From Escherichia whittamii (GTDB lineage Bacteria > Pseudomonadota > Gammaproteobacteria > Enterobacterales > Enterobacteriaceae): 64,000 bases of DNA. Numbering within the stretch: position 1 is the stretch's first letter; each line of letters opens with the position of its first letter. Position numbers and translations under genes: made by a program. The DNA lies in NCBI RefSeq assembly GCF_014836715.1, contig NZ_JACSQI010000014.1, forward strand, positions 39,082-103,081, read 5' to 3'. Of the stretch, positions 14,097-23,735 are shown in pieces. The notes beneath the pieces were generated by a model. That model was given only the letters and a program-made list of their open reading frames with translations. It was not told where the DNA came from and ran no database searches.

Positions 14097-14357
14097 ATGA
14101 AAAATCTCATTGCTGAGTTGTTATTTAAGCTTGCCCAAAAGGAAGAGGAGTCGAAAGAATTGTGCGCGCAGGTCGAAGCACTAGAGATTATCGTTACTGC
14201 GATGCTTCGCAACATGGCGCAAAATGACCAACAGCGGTTGATTGATCAGGTTGAAGGAGCGCTATACTCGGTAAAGCCCGATGCCAGCATTCCAGATGAT
14301 GATACGGAGCTGCTGCGCGATTACGTAAAGAAGTTATTGAGGCATCCTCGTCAGTAA
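14097..14357 (+). CDS. iraP: Anti-adaptor protein IraP
   Basis: An 86-residue cytoplasmic protein that binds the adaptor RssB and so protects the stress sigma factor RpoS from ClpXP proteolysis. It is induced on phosphate starvation through ppGpp. The sequence is highly charged and mostly helical, with a coiled-coil-like N-terminal half ([19 protein letters not shown]). It lies directly upstream of the PhoB-controlled phoA, a meaningful pairing for phosphate stress. No terminator separates the two genes, but phoA has its own promoter. Confidence 0.95.
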   Translation: MKNLIAELLFKLAQKEEESKELCAQVEALEIIVTAMLRNMAQNDQQRLIDQVEGALYSVKPDASIPDDDTELLRDYVKKLLRHPRQ

Positions 14358-14376
14358 AAAGTTAAACCTTCAACAG

Positions 14377-14410
14377 TTGTCATAATGCTGTCATGCCAGA
14401 GACTTATAGT
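14377..14410 (+). promoter_or_regulatory. Pho box and −10 element of phoA
   Basis: Two 7-base direct repeats, TTGTCAT (14377–14383) and CTGTCAT (14388–14394), are separated by four bases as in PhoB sites. A −10 TATAGT lies at 14405–14410, replacing a −35 as expected for PhoB-activated promoters. Confidence 0.9.
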
Positions 14411-14456
14411 CGCTTTGTTTTTATTTTTTAATGTATTTGTACATGGAGAAAATAAA

Positions 14457-15872
14457 GTGAAACAAAGCACTATTGCACTGGCTCTCTTGCCGTTACTGTT
14501 TACCCCTGTTACTAAAGCCCGGACACCAGAGATGCCAATTCTGGAAAACCGGGCGGCACAGGGTGATATTACTGCGCCAGGTGGCGCTCGTCGATTAACG
14601 AGTGATCAGACGGCAGCCTTACGCGACTCTCTTAGCGATAAACCCGCAAAAAATATTATTTTATTGATTGGTGATGGGATGGGGGATTCGGAAATCACTG
14701 CCGCACGCAATTATGCTGAAGGCGCGGGCGGTTTTTTTAAAGGGATCGATGCCTTACCGCTTACCGGACAATACACCCATTATGCGCTGGATAAAAAAAC
14801 CGGAAAACCAGACTACGTGACCGACTCCGCCGCGTCAGCAACGGCCTGGTCAACTGGTGTCAAAACGTATAACGGCGCTCTGGGTGTCGATATTCATGAA
14901 AAAGATCATCCAACGATTCTGGAAATGGCAAAAGCCGCAGGACTGGCGACCGGCAACGTTTCAACAGCTGAAATACAGGATGCTACTCCCGCCGCGCTAG
15001 TGGCGCATGTGACCTCGCGCAAATGCTATGGTCCGAGCGTTACCAGCGAAAAATGCCCGAGCAACGCGCTGGAAAAAGGTGGAAAAGGATCGATTACCGA
15101 ACAACTGCTTAACGCCCGTGCGGATGTTACGCTTGGCGGCGGCGCAAAAACGTTTGCAGAAACAGCAACCGCCGGTGAATGGCAGGGAAAAACGCTGCGT
15201 GAACAGGCGCTGGCGCGCGGTTATCAGTTAGTCAGCGATGCCGCATCGCTGACTGCGGTGACGGAAGCTAACCAACAAAAACCACTGCTCGGATTATTTG
15301 CCGACGGCAATATGCCAGTGCGCTGGAAAGGACCAAAGGCGTCTTATCACGGTAACATCGATAAACCTGCAGTCACCTGTACCCCGAATCCGCAACGCAA
15401 TGACAGCGTGCCTACACTGGCGCAGATGACCGATAAAGCTATTGAGCTACTAAGCAAAAATGAGAAAGGATTCTTCCTGCAAGTTGAAGGCGCGTCGATC
15501 GATAAACAGGATCACGCCGCGAATCCTTGTGGCCAAATTGGCGAGACGGTCGATCTCGATGAAGCCGTACAGCGGGCGCTGGAATTTGCCAAAAAGGATG
15601 GCAACACACTGGTGGTGGTCACCGCTGACCACGCCCACGCCAGCCAGATTGTCGCGCCGGATACCAAAGCGCCGGGGCTGACTCAGGCGTTAAACACCAA
15701 AGATGGCGCAGTGATGGTGATGAGTTACGGGAACTCCGAAGAGGATTCACAAGAGCATACCGGTAGCCAGTTACGTATTGCTGCATATGGTCCACACGCT
15801 GCGAATGTGGTTGGTTTGACCGATCAGACCGATCTCTTCTACACCATGAAAGCTGCACTTGGGTTGAAATAA
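14457..15872 (+). CDS. phoA: Alkaline phosphatase PhoA
   Basis: A periplasmic phosphomonoesterase that scavenges phosphate. It is a homodimer with two Zn and one Mg per subunit. From the GTG at 14457, after ATGGAGA, it has 471 residues. A signal peptide precedes [14 protein letters not shown]. The nucleophile serine lies in the DSAASATAW motif, and the metal ligands are seen in [10 protein letters not shown] and [10 protein letters not shown]. Mature cysteines (SRKCYG, SEKCPS, TCTPN, NPCGQ) form two disulfides. An ATG-started longer frame begins inside the Pho box and is not the real start. A strong terminator-like hairpin follows, then psiF. Confidence 0.98.
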   Translation: MKQSTIALALLPLLFTPVTKARTPEMPILENRAAQGDITAPGGARRLTSDQTAALRDSLSDKPAKNIILLIGDGMGDSEITAARNYAEGAGGFFKGIDALPLTGQYTHYALDKKTGKPDYVTDSAASATAWSTGVKTYNGALGVDIHEKDHPTILEMAKAAGLATGNVSTAEIQDATPAALVAHVTSRKCYGPSVTSEKCPSNALEKGGKGSITEQLLNARADVTLGGGAKTFAETATAGEWQGKTLREQALARGYQLVSDAASLTAVTEANQQKPLLGLFADGNMPVRWKGPKASYHGNIDKPAVTCTPNPQRNDSVPTLAQMTDKAIELLSKNEKGFFLQVEGASIDKQDHAANPCGQIGETVDLDEAVQRALEFAKKDGNTLVVVTADHAHASQIVAPDTKAPGLTQALNTKDGAVMVMSYGNSEEDSQEHTGSQLRIAAYGPHAANVVGLTDQTDLFYTMKAALGLK

Positions 15873-15879
15873 CACCGAG

Positions 15880-15915
15880 CCCGGCGGCTAATTTTGGCCG
15901 TCGGGTGGTTTTTTT
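15880..15915 (+). terminator. phoA terminator
   Basis: CCCGGCGGC and GCCGTCGGG pair with one G–T wobble around a seven-base loop, followed by TGG and a run of seven T. It probably terminates partially, since psiF is reported to be cotranscribed with phoA. Confidence 0.85.
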
Positions 15916-15990
15916 GCTGTTAGCAACCAGACTTAAAGGCAGATCAAGGGCGCAAACGCTCCTGGTTAAAATGTGAAGAGGGATGGTGCT

Positions 15991-16311
15991 ATGAAAATAA
16001 CATTACTGGTTACCCTGCTATTCGGTCTGGTTTTTTTAACCACTGTCGGCGCTGCCGAGAGAACGTTAACCCCACAACAACAGCGTATGACTTCCTGTAA
16101 TCAACAGGCGACAGCCCAGGCGTTGAAAGGGGATGCCCGTAAGACATACATGAGTGATTGCCTGAAGAACAGCAAATCTGCGCTTGGTGAAAAGAGTTTG
16201 ACGCCGCAGCAGCAGAAGATGCGCGAATGTAATAGCCAGGCGACGCAGCAATCTCTGAAAGGTGATGATCGTAATAAGTTTATGAGTGCCTGCCTCAAGA
16301 AAGCCGCGTAA
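15991..16311 (+). CDS. psiF: Phosphate-starvation-inducible protein PsiF
   Basis: A 106-residue exported protein. The signal peptide spans about residues 1–22 (ITLLVTLLFGLVFLTTVGAA). Two tandem PsiF repeats follow, each with the pattern LTPQQQ-MxxCNxQA-xxxLKGDxRxxxMSxCLK, so each repeat carries a conserved cysteine pair. The ATG at 15991 follows AGAGGGA. The biochemical role is unknown. It follows phoA and is under the same phosphate control. Confidence 0.92.
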   Translation: MKITLLVTLLFGLVFLTTVGAAERTLTPQQQRMTSCNQQATAQALKGDARKTYMSDCLKNSKSALGEKSLTPQQQKMRECNSQATQQSLKGDDRNKFMSACLKKAA

Positions 16312-16326
16312 TACCTATAGTGCTAA

Positions 16327-16354
16327 CGGGTGAGTTAAGAAAATGGCTCACCCG
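16327..16354 (+). terminator. Hairpin after psiF
   Basis: CGGGTGAG and CTCACCCG pair around a 12-base loop, 15 bases after psiF. There is no T run, so this is a probable but not certain transcript end. Confidence 0.5.
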
Positions 16355-16411
16355 AAATATCATACTCCCGCCTTTAGCCCCATCTCTATAATTTGGGAAA
16401 ATTGTTTCTGA

Positions 16412-17527
16412 ATGTTCCCAAAAATAATGAATGATGAAAATTTTTTCAAAAAAGCGGCGGCGCACGGGGAGATACCACCATTAGCTCCTCAAAACGAACA
16501 TCAGCGATCCGGGCTGCGCTTCGCCCGTCGCGTGAGACTACCGCGTGCGGTAGGACTGGCCGGGATGTTCTTACCAATCGCTTCGACACTGGTTTCGCAC
16601 CCGCTGTCAGGCTGGTGGTGGCTGGTGTTGGTTGGCTGGGCGTTTGTCTGGCCGCATTTAGCCTGGCAGTTGGCGAGCAGGGCCGTTGATCCGCTTGGCC
16701 GGGAAATATACAACTTAAAAACTGATGCAGTGTTAGCTGGTATGTGGGTAGGCGTGATGGGCGTAAACGTGCTGCCTTCGATCGCAATGCTGATGATTAT
16801 GTGCCTGAATTTGATGGGGGCAGGCGGCCCCCGTCTGTTTGTCGCCGGTTTGGTGTTGATGGTCGTTTCCTGCCTTGTCACTCTCGAACTCACGGGGATC
16901 ACTGTGTCGCTCAAGAGTGCGCCGCTGGAATGGTGGCTCTCCCTTCCCATTATCGTCATTTATCCTCTGCTGTTTGGCTGGGTCAGCTACCAGACAGCGA
17001 CCAAACTGGCTGAACATAAACGAAGATTGCAGGTCATGAGTACCCGCGACGGCATGACGGGTGTTTACAACCGACGTCACTGGGAAATCATGCTACGTAA
17101 TGAGTTTGATAACTGCCGCCGACACAATCGCGATGCGACGCTATTGATTATCGATATCGACCATTTTAAGAGTATCAACGATACATGGGGTCACGATGTG
17201 GGTGATGAAGCGATAGTAGCCCTTACCCGACAGTTACAAATTACCCTGCGTGGCAGCGATGTGATTGGTCGCTTTGGCGGTGATGAATTTGCGGTGATTA
17301 TGTCTGGTACGCCAGCCGAAAACGCCATTACTGCCATGTTACGTGTGCATGAAGGATTAAAGGCATTACGCCTGCCAAATACGCCACAGGTAATATTACG
17401 GATAAGCGTCGGTATCGCGCCGCTGAATCCGCAGATGAGTCACTACCGCGAGTGGCTGAAATCGGCTGATATGGCGCTCTACAAAGCAAAGAAAGCCGGA
17501 CGTAACCGCACCGAAGTGGCGGCCTGA
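16412..17527 (+). CDS. dgcC: Diguanylate cyclase DgcC (AdrA/YaiC)
   Basis: Makes cyclic di-GMP that activates cellulose synthase in the CsgD biofilm pathway. In 371 residues, an N-terminal MASE2 membrane-sensing domain with several hydrophobic segments (about residues 45–195) is followed by a GGDEF domain. The active-site FGGDEFAV is intact, as is the upstream DIDHFKSINDTWGHDVGD. CsgD and RpoS control is known for the family, but I did not locate a CsgD site. It converges on proC with a 16-base gap. Confidence 0.96.
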   Translation: MFPKIMNDENFFKKAAAHGEIPPLAPQNEHQRSGLRFARRVRLPRAVGLAGMFLPIASTLVSHPLSGWWWLVLVGWAFVWPHLAWQLASRAVDPLGREIYNLKTDAVLAGMWVGVMGVNVLPSIAMLMIMCLNLMGAGGPRLFVAGLVLMVVSCLVTLELTGITVSLKSAPLEWWLSLPIIVIYPLLFGWVSYQTATKLAEHKRRLQVMSTRDGMTGVYNRRHWEIMLRNEFDNCRRHNRDATLLIIDIDHFKSINDTWGHDVGDEAIVALTRQLQITLRGSDVIGRFGGDEFAVIMSGTPAENAITAMLRVHEGLKALRLPNTPQVILRISVGIAPLNPQMSHYREWLKSADMALYKAKKAGRNRTEVAA

Positions 17528-17543
17528 CGTCCGGTGAGGGTCA

Positions 17544-18353
17544 TCAGGACTTGCTGAGTTTTTCTGATTTTTCCATACACTTCGTCATCGCTTCGATCAC
17601 CGCGGCACGGAAGCCTTTCTCTTCCAGAACGCGTACCGCTTCAATGGTTGTGCCTCCTGGTGAGCAGACCATATCTTTCAAGGCGCCCGGATGTTCGCCG
17701 GTTTCCAGCACCATTTTCGCGGAACCCATTACCGCCTGGGCGGCAAACTTGTAGGCCTGCGCGCGTGGCATCCCGCCCAGCACAGCGGCGTCGGCCATCG
17801 CTTCGATAAACATGAAGACATAGGCTGGCGAAGAACCGCTCACACCAACCACTGGGTGGATCATCGGTTCAGCAATGACTTCCGCCTCGCCAAAGCAACG
17901 GAAAATATTCAGTACATCGGCAGTATCTTCGGGAGTGACCAACGCGTTTGGCGTTACGGATGTCATCCCGGCGTTGACCAACGCGGGGGTATTCGGCATG
18001 GCGCGGATAATTTTCCGGTCGTGACCCAGCGCCCGGGCAAGTTGGTCGAGCGTAACGCCTGCGGCGATAGAAACCACCAGAGAGTCTTTATTCAGGCTGG
18101 AAGTGATTTCGCTAAGGACTTTAATCATTATGCCCGGTTTGACGGCTGCAAAGACGATATCGGCGATTTGCGCCACTTCCTGTGCTGATTCTGCAGCGTT
18201 GATACCAAACTGTTCATGTAAGGCGGCAACTTTATCCGGGGAGGGGGTATACACCCAGATTTGCCCTGGAAGGACCTGACCGCTGGCAATCAGACCGCCG
18301 AGAATGGCTTTTCCCATATTGCCGCAGCCAATAAAACCGATTTTCTTTTCCAT
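17544..18353 (-). CDS. proC: Pyrroline-5-carboxylate reductase
   Basis: Final step of proline synthesis, reducing 1-pyrroline-5-carboxylate with NADPH in the cytoplasm. From the ATG at 18353 the protein has 269 residues. The N-terminal Rossmann motif GFIGCGNMGKAI, the AAGVTLDQL segment, and the C-terminal signature MVCSPGGTTIEAVRVLEEKGFR are visible. A GTG two codons upstream keeps the frame open, but MEKKIGF is the normal start. It is monocistronic and divergent from yaiI. Confidence 0.97.
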   Translation of the reverse strand: MEKKIGFIGCGNMGKAILGGLIASGQVLPGQIWVYTPSPDKVAALHEQFGINAAESAQEVAQIADIVFAAVKPGIMIKVLSEITSSLNKDSLVVSIAAGVTLDQLARALGHDRKIIRAMPNTPALVNAGMTSVTPNALVTPEDTADVLNIFRCFGEAEVIAEPMIHPVVGVSGSSPAYVFMFIEAMADAAVLGGMPRAQAYKFAAQAVMGSAKMVLETGEHPGALKDMVCSPGGTTIEAVRVLEEKGFRAAVIEAMTKCMEKSEKLSKS

Positions 18354-18473
18354 TGCCACACTCCTGCCGTGAATTCGTTATTTTGAAAAGCGCCTGGTCA
18401 GAAGCATAAACAGAACTATGCCGGAAGGCAAAAGCGCGACACAATAGAAGATTACTCAACAGAGGATAGCCTT

Positions 18474-18932
18474 ATGACAATATGGGTGGACGCCGATGCG
18501 TGTCCCAATGTAATTAAAGAGATTCTGTATCGCGCGGCAGAACGTATGCAGATGCCGCTGGTGTTGGTAGCAAATCAGAGTTTACGCGTGCCGCCATCGC
18601 AGTTTATTCGCACGCTGCGCGTCGCGGCAGGTTTTGACGTTGCCGATAATGAAATTGTACGTCAGTGTGAGGCGGGCGATTTGGTGATAACCGCTGATAT
18701 TCCTTTGGCTGCTGAAGCCATCGAGAAAGGGGCGGCAGCACTTAATCCGCGTGGCGAACGGTACACACCTGCGACTATTCGTGAACGTCTGACGATGCGC
18801 GATTTTATGGATACCCTACGAGCCAGTGGGATCCAGACCGGAGGGCCAGATAGTTTTTCGCAACGTGACCGCCAGGCATTTGCGGCTGAACTTGAAAAGT
18901 GGTGGCTGGAAGTTCAGCGTAACCGTTCGTAA
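18474..18932 (+). CDS. yaiI: UPF0178 (DUF188) protein YaiI
   Basis: A 152-residue cytoplasmic protein with conserved acidic residues at the start ([10 protein letters not shown]) and in [11 protein letters not shown], plus [13 protein letters not shown] near the end. The pattern resembles PIN-like nuclease folds, but I do not know a demonstrated activity. It is a single gene between proC and aroL. Confidence 0.85.
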   Translation: MTIWVDADACPNVIKEILYRAAERMQMPLVLVANQSLRVPPSQFIRTLRVAAGFDVADNEIVRQCEAGDLVITADIPLAAEAIEKGAAALNPRGERYTPATIRERLTMRDFMDTLRASGIQTGGPDSFSQRDRQAFAAELEKWWLEVQRNRS

Positions 18933-18933
18933 A

Positions 18934-18951
18934 TGTAATTTATTATTTACA
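18934..18951 (+). promoter_or_regulatory. TyrR box upstream of aroL
   Basis: TGTAAT, six bases, TTTACA closely matches the TyrR consensus TGTAAA-N6-TTTACA. It starts two bases after the yaiI stop and about 180 bases upstream of aroL, a known TyrR-regulated gene. Confidence 0.75.
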
Positions 18952-19036
18952 CTTCATTCTCGCTCATTTCTTGATATAGTAAGGGATGTATTGAAGTTCG
19001 CTCCTTAAGTGGAATTATTTCTTTACAATCGAAATT

Positions 19037-19054
19037 GTACTAGTTTGATGGTAT
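19037..19054 (+). promoter_or_regulatory. TrpR-operator-like site upstream of aroL
   Basis: GTACTAGTTTGATGGTAT has the TACTAGTT core of Trp repressor operators, with a weak second half. aroL is reported to be co-repressed by TrpR together with TyrR. I did not fix the −10 and −35 elements. Confidence 0.5.
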
Positions 19055-19114
19055 GATCGTTATTCTTACGAAACCGGCTTTCGCCGCATTGCGACCTTTT
19101 GGGAAAAACCCACG

Positions 19115-19660
19115 ATGACACAACCTCTTTTTCTGATCGGGCCTCGGGGCTGTGGTAAAACAACGGTCGGAATGGCCCTTGCCGATTCGCTCAACTGTCG
19201 GTTTGTTGATACCGACCAATGGTTGCAATCACAACTCAATATGACGGTAGCAGAGATCGTCGAAAGGGAAGAGTGGGCAGGATTTCGCGCCAGGGAGAGC
19301 GCAGCTCTGGAAGCAGTTACTGCGCCATCCACCGTTATCGCGACGGGCGGCGGTATTATTCTGACGGAATTTAATCGCCACTACATGCGTGATAACGGGA
19401 TTGTGGTTTACTTGTGCGCGCCGGTGTCAGTGCTGGTAAATCGTCTGCAAGCAGCGCCAGAAGAGGATTTACGGCCAACACTCACAGGAAAACCGTTAAG
19501 TGAAGAAGTTCAGGAAGTGCTGGAAGAACGCGATGCATTATATCGTGAAGTTGCGCATATTATCGTCGACGCTAATAACGAACCCAGCCAGGTAATCTCT
19601 GAAATTCGAACCGCTTTGGCACAAACGGCAAACTGTGATGGTCCTGGCACCTATACTTAA
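19115..19660 (+). CDS. aroL: Shikimate kinase II with C-terminal extension
   Basis: Phosphorylates shikimate with ATP in the chorismate pathway. The P-loop GPRGCGKTT is at about residues 9–17, followed by the shikimate-binding DTDQWL, the ATGGGI motif and a lid with RPTL. It has 181 residues. The form I remember from K-12 is 174 and ends in TINC. Here TGT is followed by GAT rather than a stop, adding DGPGTYT before TAA. That looks like loss of one base at the old stop, and the active site is unaffected. yaiA begins 28 bases later, and the pair forms a TyrR-controlled operon. Confidence 0.95.
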   Translation: MTQPLFLIGPRGCGKTTVGMALADSLNCRFVDTDQWLQSQLNMTVAEIVEREEWAGFRARESAALEAVTAPSTVIATGGGIILTEFNRHYMRDNGIVVYLCAPVSVLVNRLQAAPEEDLRPTLTGKPLSEEVQEVLEERDALYREVAHIIVDANNEPSQVISEIRTALAQTANCDGPGTYT

Positions 19661-19679
19661 TGTTCATTCCGCGAAATAA

Positions 19680-19880
<201 letters not shown>

Positions 19881-20134
19881 CCGCATCAAACTGCTCGGAA
19901 GGGACTCTGAGTGCTATTACAACGGACCTGCATCACATTTTTCGCAATTCATGTTTTTCAAATAATTAGAATATTAAACAATAACAATCCATTACTGGAA
20001 CTATTGGGAATCTTTACATTATGCCGTGCGCGTCTGCTGCTACGCTTTTTTGCATTTGTAGCATCGGCAAGCGTCCGCTGTGGTGCTTAGTATTTGCCCG
20101 GTAATTAACGACGAAAAAAGAAAGGTGGAAGACA

Positions 20135-20812
20135 ATGAGCGCGTCGTTGGCGATTTTGACCATCGGCATTGTACCAATGCATGAAGTTTTGCCGCTTCTG
20201 ACGGAGTACATTGACGAAAATAATATTTCCCATCATAGCCTGCTGGGGAAGTTAAGCCGCGAAGAGGTGATGGCGGAGTACGCGCCAGAAGCAGGCGAAG
20301 AAACTATTCTGACATTATTAAATGATAACCAGCTGGCCCACGTTTCGCGCCGTAAAGTGGAGCGTGATTTACAAAGCGTGATTGAGGTACTCGATAATCA
20401 GGATTATGACGTTATTTTGCTAATGAGTACGGCCAACATTAGTAATATGACAGCGCGAAATACGATCTTCCTCGAGCCTTTGCGCATTCTCCCACCGTTG
20501 GTTTCCTCCATTGTTGAAGGTCACCAGGTCGGCGTTATTGTACCAGTAGAAGAGCTTTTGGCCGTTCAGGCGCAAAAATGGCAAATTTTGCAGAGAACAC
20601 CACTATTTTCGCTGGGAAATCCCATTCATGATTCGGAACAGAAAATCATTGATGCCGGGAAAGAATTGTTGGCGAATGGGGCGGATGTCATCATGCTGGA
20701 TTGTTTAGGATTTAATCAGCGTCATCGCGATTTACTGCAAAAAAAGCTCGATGTACCTGTTTTGCTCTCTAACGTATTGATTGCAAGGCTGGCGGCGGAA
20801 TTGCTGGTGTAA
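20135..20812 (+). CDS. aroM: AroM protein
   Basis: A 225-residue cytoplasmic protein of the AroM family, co-regulated with aroL but without an assigned reaction. The sequence contains [16 protein letters not shown] at the start and [17 protein letters not shown] near the end. That arrangement recalls Asp/Glu racemase-like folds with a catalytic Cys, which is an inference. It lies 254 bases after yaiA, and this gap contains no clear gene. Confidence 0.88.
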   Translation: MSASLAILTIGIVPMHEVLPLLTEYIDENNISHHSLLGKLSREEVMAEYAPEAGEETILTLLNDNQLAHVSRRKVERDLQSVIEVLDNQDYDVILLMSTANISNMTARNTIFLEPLRILPPLVSSIVEGHQVGVIVPVEELLAVQAQKWQILQRTPLFSLGNPIHDSEQKIIDAGKELLANGADVIMLDCLGFNQRHRDLLQKKLDVPVLLSNVLIARLAAELLV

Positions 20813-20883
20813 TTTTACGTGACAGTTAGCACCTTTGGCCCCTATAGTGAAGAAGATGTTAAACCACCTGACAGGGCCAGTTT

Positions 20884-21168
20884 ATGCTTCAAAGTAACGA
20901 ATACTTTTCCGGAAAAGTGAAATCGATCGGTTTTACCAGCAGCGATACTGGCCGCGCCAGCGTCGGTGTGATGGTTGAAGGCGAATATACGTTCAGTACT
21001 GCGGAGCCCGAAGAGATGACGGTTGTCAGCGGGGCGCTGAATGTTTTGCTGCCTGGCGCCACCGACTGGCGCGTGTATGAAGCTGGTGAAGTATTTAATG
21101 TTCCCGGCCACAGCGAGTTCCATCTGCAAGTTGCCGAACCGACCTCCTATCTGTGCCGCTATCTGTAA
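20884..21168 (+). CDS. ppnP: Pyrimidine/purine nucleoside phosphorylase PpnP
   Basis: A 94-residue single-domain cupin (formerly YaiE). The family phosphorolyses diverse nucleosides to bases and ribose-1-phosphate. The whole protein is a beta-barrel pattern, with [34 protein letters not shown] and CRYL near the end. It is monocistronic, and a terminator follows. Confidence 0.93.
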   Translation: MLQSNEYFSGKVKSIGFTSSDTGRASVGVMVEGEYTFSTAEPEEMTVVSGALNVLLPGATDWRVYEAGEVFNVPGHSEFHLQVAEPTSYLCRYL

Positions 21169-21174
21169 TATCGC

Positions 21175-21206
21175 GCCTTCCCGTCTGAATGGGAGGGCAT
21201 TTTTCT
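21175..21206 (+). terminator. ppnP terminator
   Basis: GCCTTCCC and GGGAGGGC (one wobble pair) enclose an eight-base loop and are followed by ATTTTTC. Confidence 0.75.
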
Positions 21207-21312
21207 GAAATATTCCTTATTTCACGAATAATAAAATCTCCGTTGCTGCTAATTTTTCTATTTTCGATATATTCATAATCTATCAAGGTTGATATTAATA
21301 TCAGTGAAGATT

Positions 21313-23592
21313 ATGAATAAAATAAAAATATTGATCATCTGTATGGTTGTATTTATTGCCACCGAAAATACTTACGCTGCAGAGTGGATCACTAGCGATG
21401 ATCTTATTAAATCAGATTTCCATATCATGACTGCAGAAGAACGTAATGGAGTGAAAGAGGAAACCGATGATAGTATGGAATCCTCGTATATGCTTAAAAA
21501 TAACATTCGTTGGTATTACCATAATGGAGATTTATCAATACCCAGCAATTTTAGTAATAAGCATACATTGGTGGTTAAGGGGAATTTAACCATTAATGGT
21601 GATTATGATGATTATTCGACAGGTAATGGTCAACTCATTGTGTTGGGCAATGTGATTGTCGACAACTTTATTAATCATGATTTCGCGTACGTCAAAGGTG
21701 AGATGAAAGCGAAAGGTTTAGTCTATGCTAATTATAATGATCATAACTTTGAAGTAATGAAAGGTATTACTGCTCGCGGAATTATTGTTTCAGACAAGGC
21801 GACGCAATTTGAGGTTAATAACGCTGAGTTTTATATCAACGAAGATTCCAGCAGTGAAAATTATGACTGGGATGCGAATATTCGAAAAGCGTATTCGCTG
21901 TTTGAGCCCGATCTCTATGAGATTACTGAAATTCAAACCGACGATGTGTTAAATGTCTATCCCGATTATGAGAGCGTAGCAGCCAGAGTTGCTCAGGGAT
22001 TGCCGTTGTTTCGCGATAAACCTGTATCGGAGTTAAGTGAAAAATTGCAGTGGGTTGAACAGGGCAAGGTCGCAAAATTTCCGGCTGGCAACATTAAGCA
22101 TGAAGATCCGCTGGTGGTGCGTTTTCTGACTCGCATGGAGAGTCTACCAACCGCTGTTATGCTGCAATTGCTACAGCATCCTGATGACCAGACACGGGAA
22201 TATATGGCGCAGCGTTGGCCCGCCAGGCAAATGCATTTACTCACCGCGCCTTTTATTAAAGATCAGGCAGTGGCGAAAGGACTGATTAAGAACAGCGATA
22301 TTTCACCAGAAGTGAATGAAAAATTAATGTCGACCCCTGTCGAGAGCGTCCAGCTCGAGCAGGCCAGGCAGGATAATCTGTCTCCAGAAACCATTGCCCT
22401 ATTAAGCCAGAGTCCGTTTCCGATTGTTCGTAAGACGTTAGTCAGCCAGTACGATTACGCGTGGCTGGCACCTGCATCCGTAGTGGATGAACTGATAAAC
22501 AGCGATGATGAGGAACTACGCGAACGAATTGCCGGTGCAGATTTGACTACACGACAAGCCGTGGCGCTGAGTAACGATAAATCACTTAAGGTTCGTGAAG
22601 CCGTAGCTCATGCCTTTGCGGAACTAAAAGTTACGCGGCTTTCTGCAAACATGAGTATTACCGACATTGAACGTATTGCGGATCAAATGTATCTCGATAA
22701 TAAAGACCATAAAAATATCGTTATGGCATTATTTATTGCTTTACCAGAAGTGCGCCAACTGTCGCTGGCAAAAGAAGATGTACAATATTTACGTGAAGGT
22801 GCGCGTTATCTGACGTCAACTGAAGTGATTAATTATCTCCTGACACATTATGATAACCCCGCTGTCTGGAATGAATTAGCACATGATAAACTGCTGCCGT
22901 TGGAATATAAGAAAAAATTGTGGCAGCGCACATTGCAGTTAATGATGAGCAAACGGCAAGAAGATCAGGAGCAGGCGTATGATATACAACTGGAACTGAT
23001 TGATAATGGCGTGGTAGATGAAGCAATGCTCAATGACGCCATCGATTTGCTGCCTGATTTACCGGCTGAATATCGTTACCGGATGCGCAATCAGTTATTT
23101 GATAAAAATGATTTACCATCAAAGATTATTTCCCGCCTTGATAAACAATATCGCTTTAATTCTGACTGGGCGCTGTCTGTTACAGACATGACAAATAGTA
23201 ACCGTAGGCAATTTGATAGAGGATTACGTCGCTGGAATGATGATGATAGCGTTATTTTAGTCGAGCTGGATAAGCTGACAGATAAGTCTGATGACGAGTT
23301 TTGGCTGGCATTACTGCAAAGTCGACATGAACAATTACGTAAAACGGCGTTGATTAATGCGCATACGCCGACTTCCGCATTCACAGCATTGGTGACATCG
23401 CAGGATCGTCAGGGAGCGATTGCCAACCCGCAACTGCCTGTTGAGGTGAAAACGGCGTGGTTAAAAGAGGAACCATCATTATTGTTATTTGTCGATCGTC
23501 CGGATCCGCAACAATTACGAAAATTAGTTAAAACCGGATCGACACGGCAAATTCGTAGTGAAGCGCGCAATAAGCTTGAGGAATTAAAATGA
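21313..23592 (+). CDS. Secreted protein of unknown function with beta-rich domain and LRV-like helical repeats
   Basis: I do not recognise a named function. From the ATG at 21313 it is 759 residues long; a TTG eight codons upstream is possible. A signal peptide (KIKILIICMVVFIATENTYA, likely cut at YAA) predicts export. Residues of about 80–175 alternate short beta strands (HTLVVKGNLTINGDY, GQLIVLGNVIV, GITARGIIVSD), as in polymer-forming, bactofilin-like beta-helices. Residues of about 345–440 and 650–745 look like LRV/HEAT-type helical repeats (LSPETIALLSQSPFPIVRK, LTTRQAVALSNDKSLKVREA). There is no cysteine after the signal peptide. The first third is clearly AT-rich, suggesting acquisition. 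K-12 has only a remnant here, annotated ykiA (from memory). It has no operon partner. Confidence 0.8.
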   Translation: MNKIKILIICMVVFIATENTYAAEWITSDDLIKSDFHIMTAEERNGVKEETDDSMESSYMLKNNIRWYYHNGDLSIPSNFSNKHTLVVKGNLTINGDYDDYSTGNGQLIVLGNVIVDNFINHDFAYVKGEMKAKGLVYANYNDHNFEVMKGITARGIIVSDKATQFEVNNAEFYINEDSSSENYDWDANIRKAYSLFEPDLYEITEIQTDDVLNVYPDYESVAARVAQGLPLFRDKPVSELSEKLQWVEQGKVAKFPAGNIKHEDPLVVRFLTRMESLPTAVMLQLLQHPDDQTREYMAQRWPARQMHLLTAPFIKDQAVAKGLIKNSDISPEVNEKLMSTPVESVQLEQARQDNLSPETIALLSQSPFPIVRKTLVSQYDYAWLAPASVVDELINSDDEELRERIAGADLTTRQAVALSNDKSLKVREAVAHAFAELKVTRLSANMSITDIERIADQMYLDNKDHKNIVMALFIALPEVRQLSLAKEDVQYLREGARYLTSTEVINYLLTHYDNPAVWNELAHDKLLPLEYKKKLWQRTLQLMMSKRQEDQEQAYDIQLELIDNGVVDEAMLNDAIDLLPDLPAEYRYRMRNQLFDKNDLPSKIISRLDKQYRFNSDWALSVTDMTNSNRRQFDRGLRRWNDDDSVILVELDKLTDKSDDEFWLALLQSRHEQLRKTALINAHTPTSAFTALVTSQDRQGAIANPQLPVEVKTAWLKEEPSLLLFVDRPDPQQLRKLVKTGSTRQIRSEARNKLEELK

Positions 23593-23683
23593 GGTCACGG
23601 CGTAAAACGCATAATATTGCAGCGTTAAAAATCATCGCCCGACGTAGCGAATGAGTATATTAATGCCTGGCATGGCTTTGTAC

Positions 23684-23716
23684 GCCGGATAAGACGCACC
23701 AGGCGTCGCATCCGGC
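23684..23716. repeat. REP unit between the unknown secreted gene and rdgC
   Basis: GCCGGATAAGACGCACC and the inverted GGCGTCGCATCCGGC form a typical REP palindrome in a convergent gap. Confidence 0.85.
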
Positions 23717-23735
23717 ATTGAAGGCAAACCAGCGA

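Noticed and set aside
14385..14456. Longer phoA start at an ATG
   Set aside because: It is inside the Pho box and before the −10 element, so it would not be transcribed from the phoA promoter.
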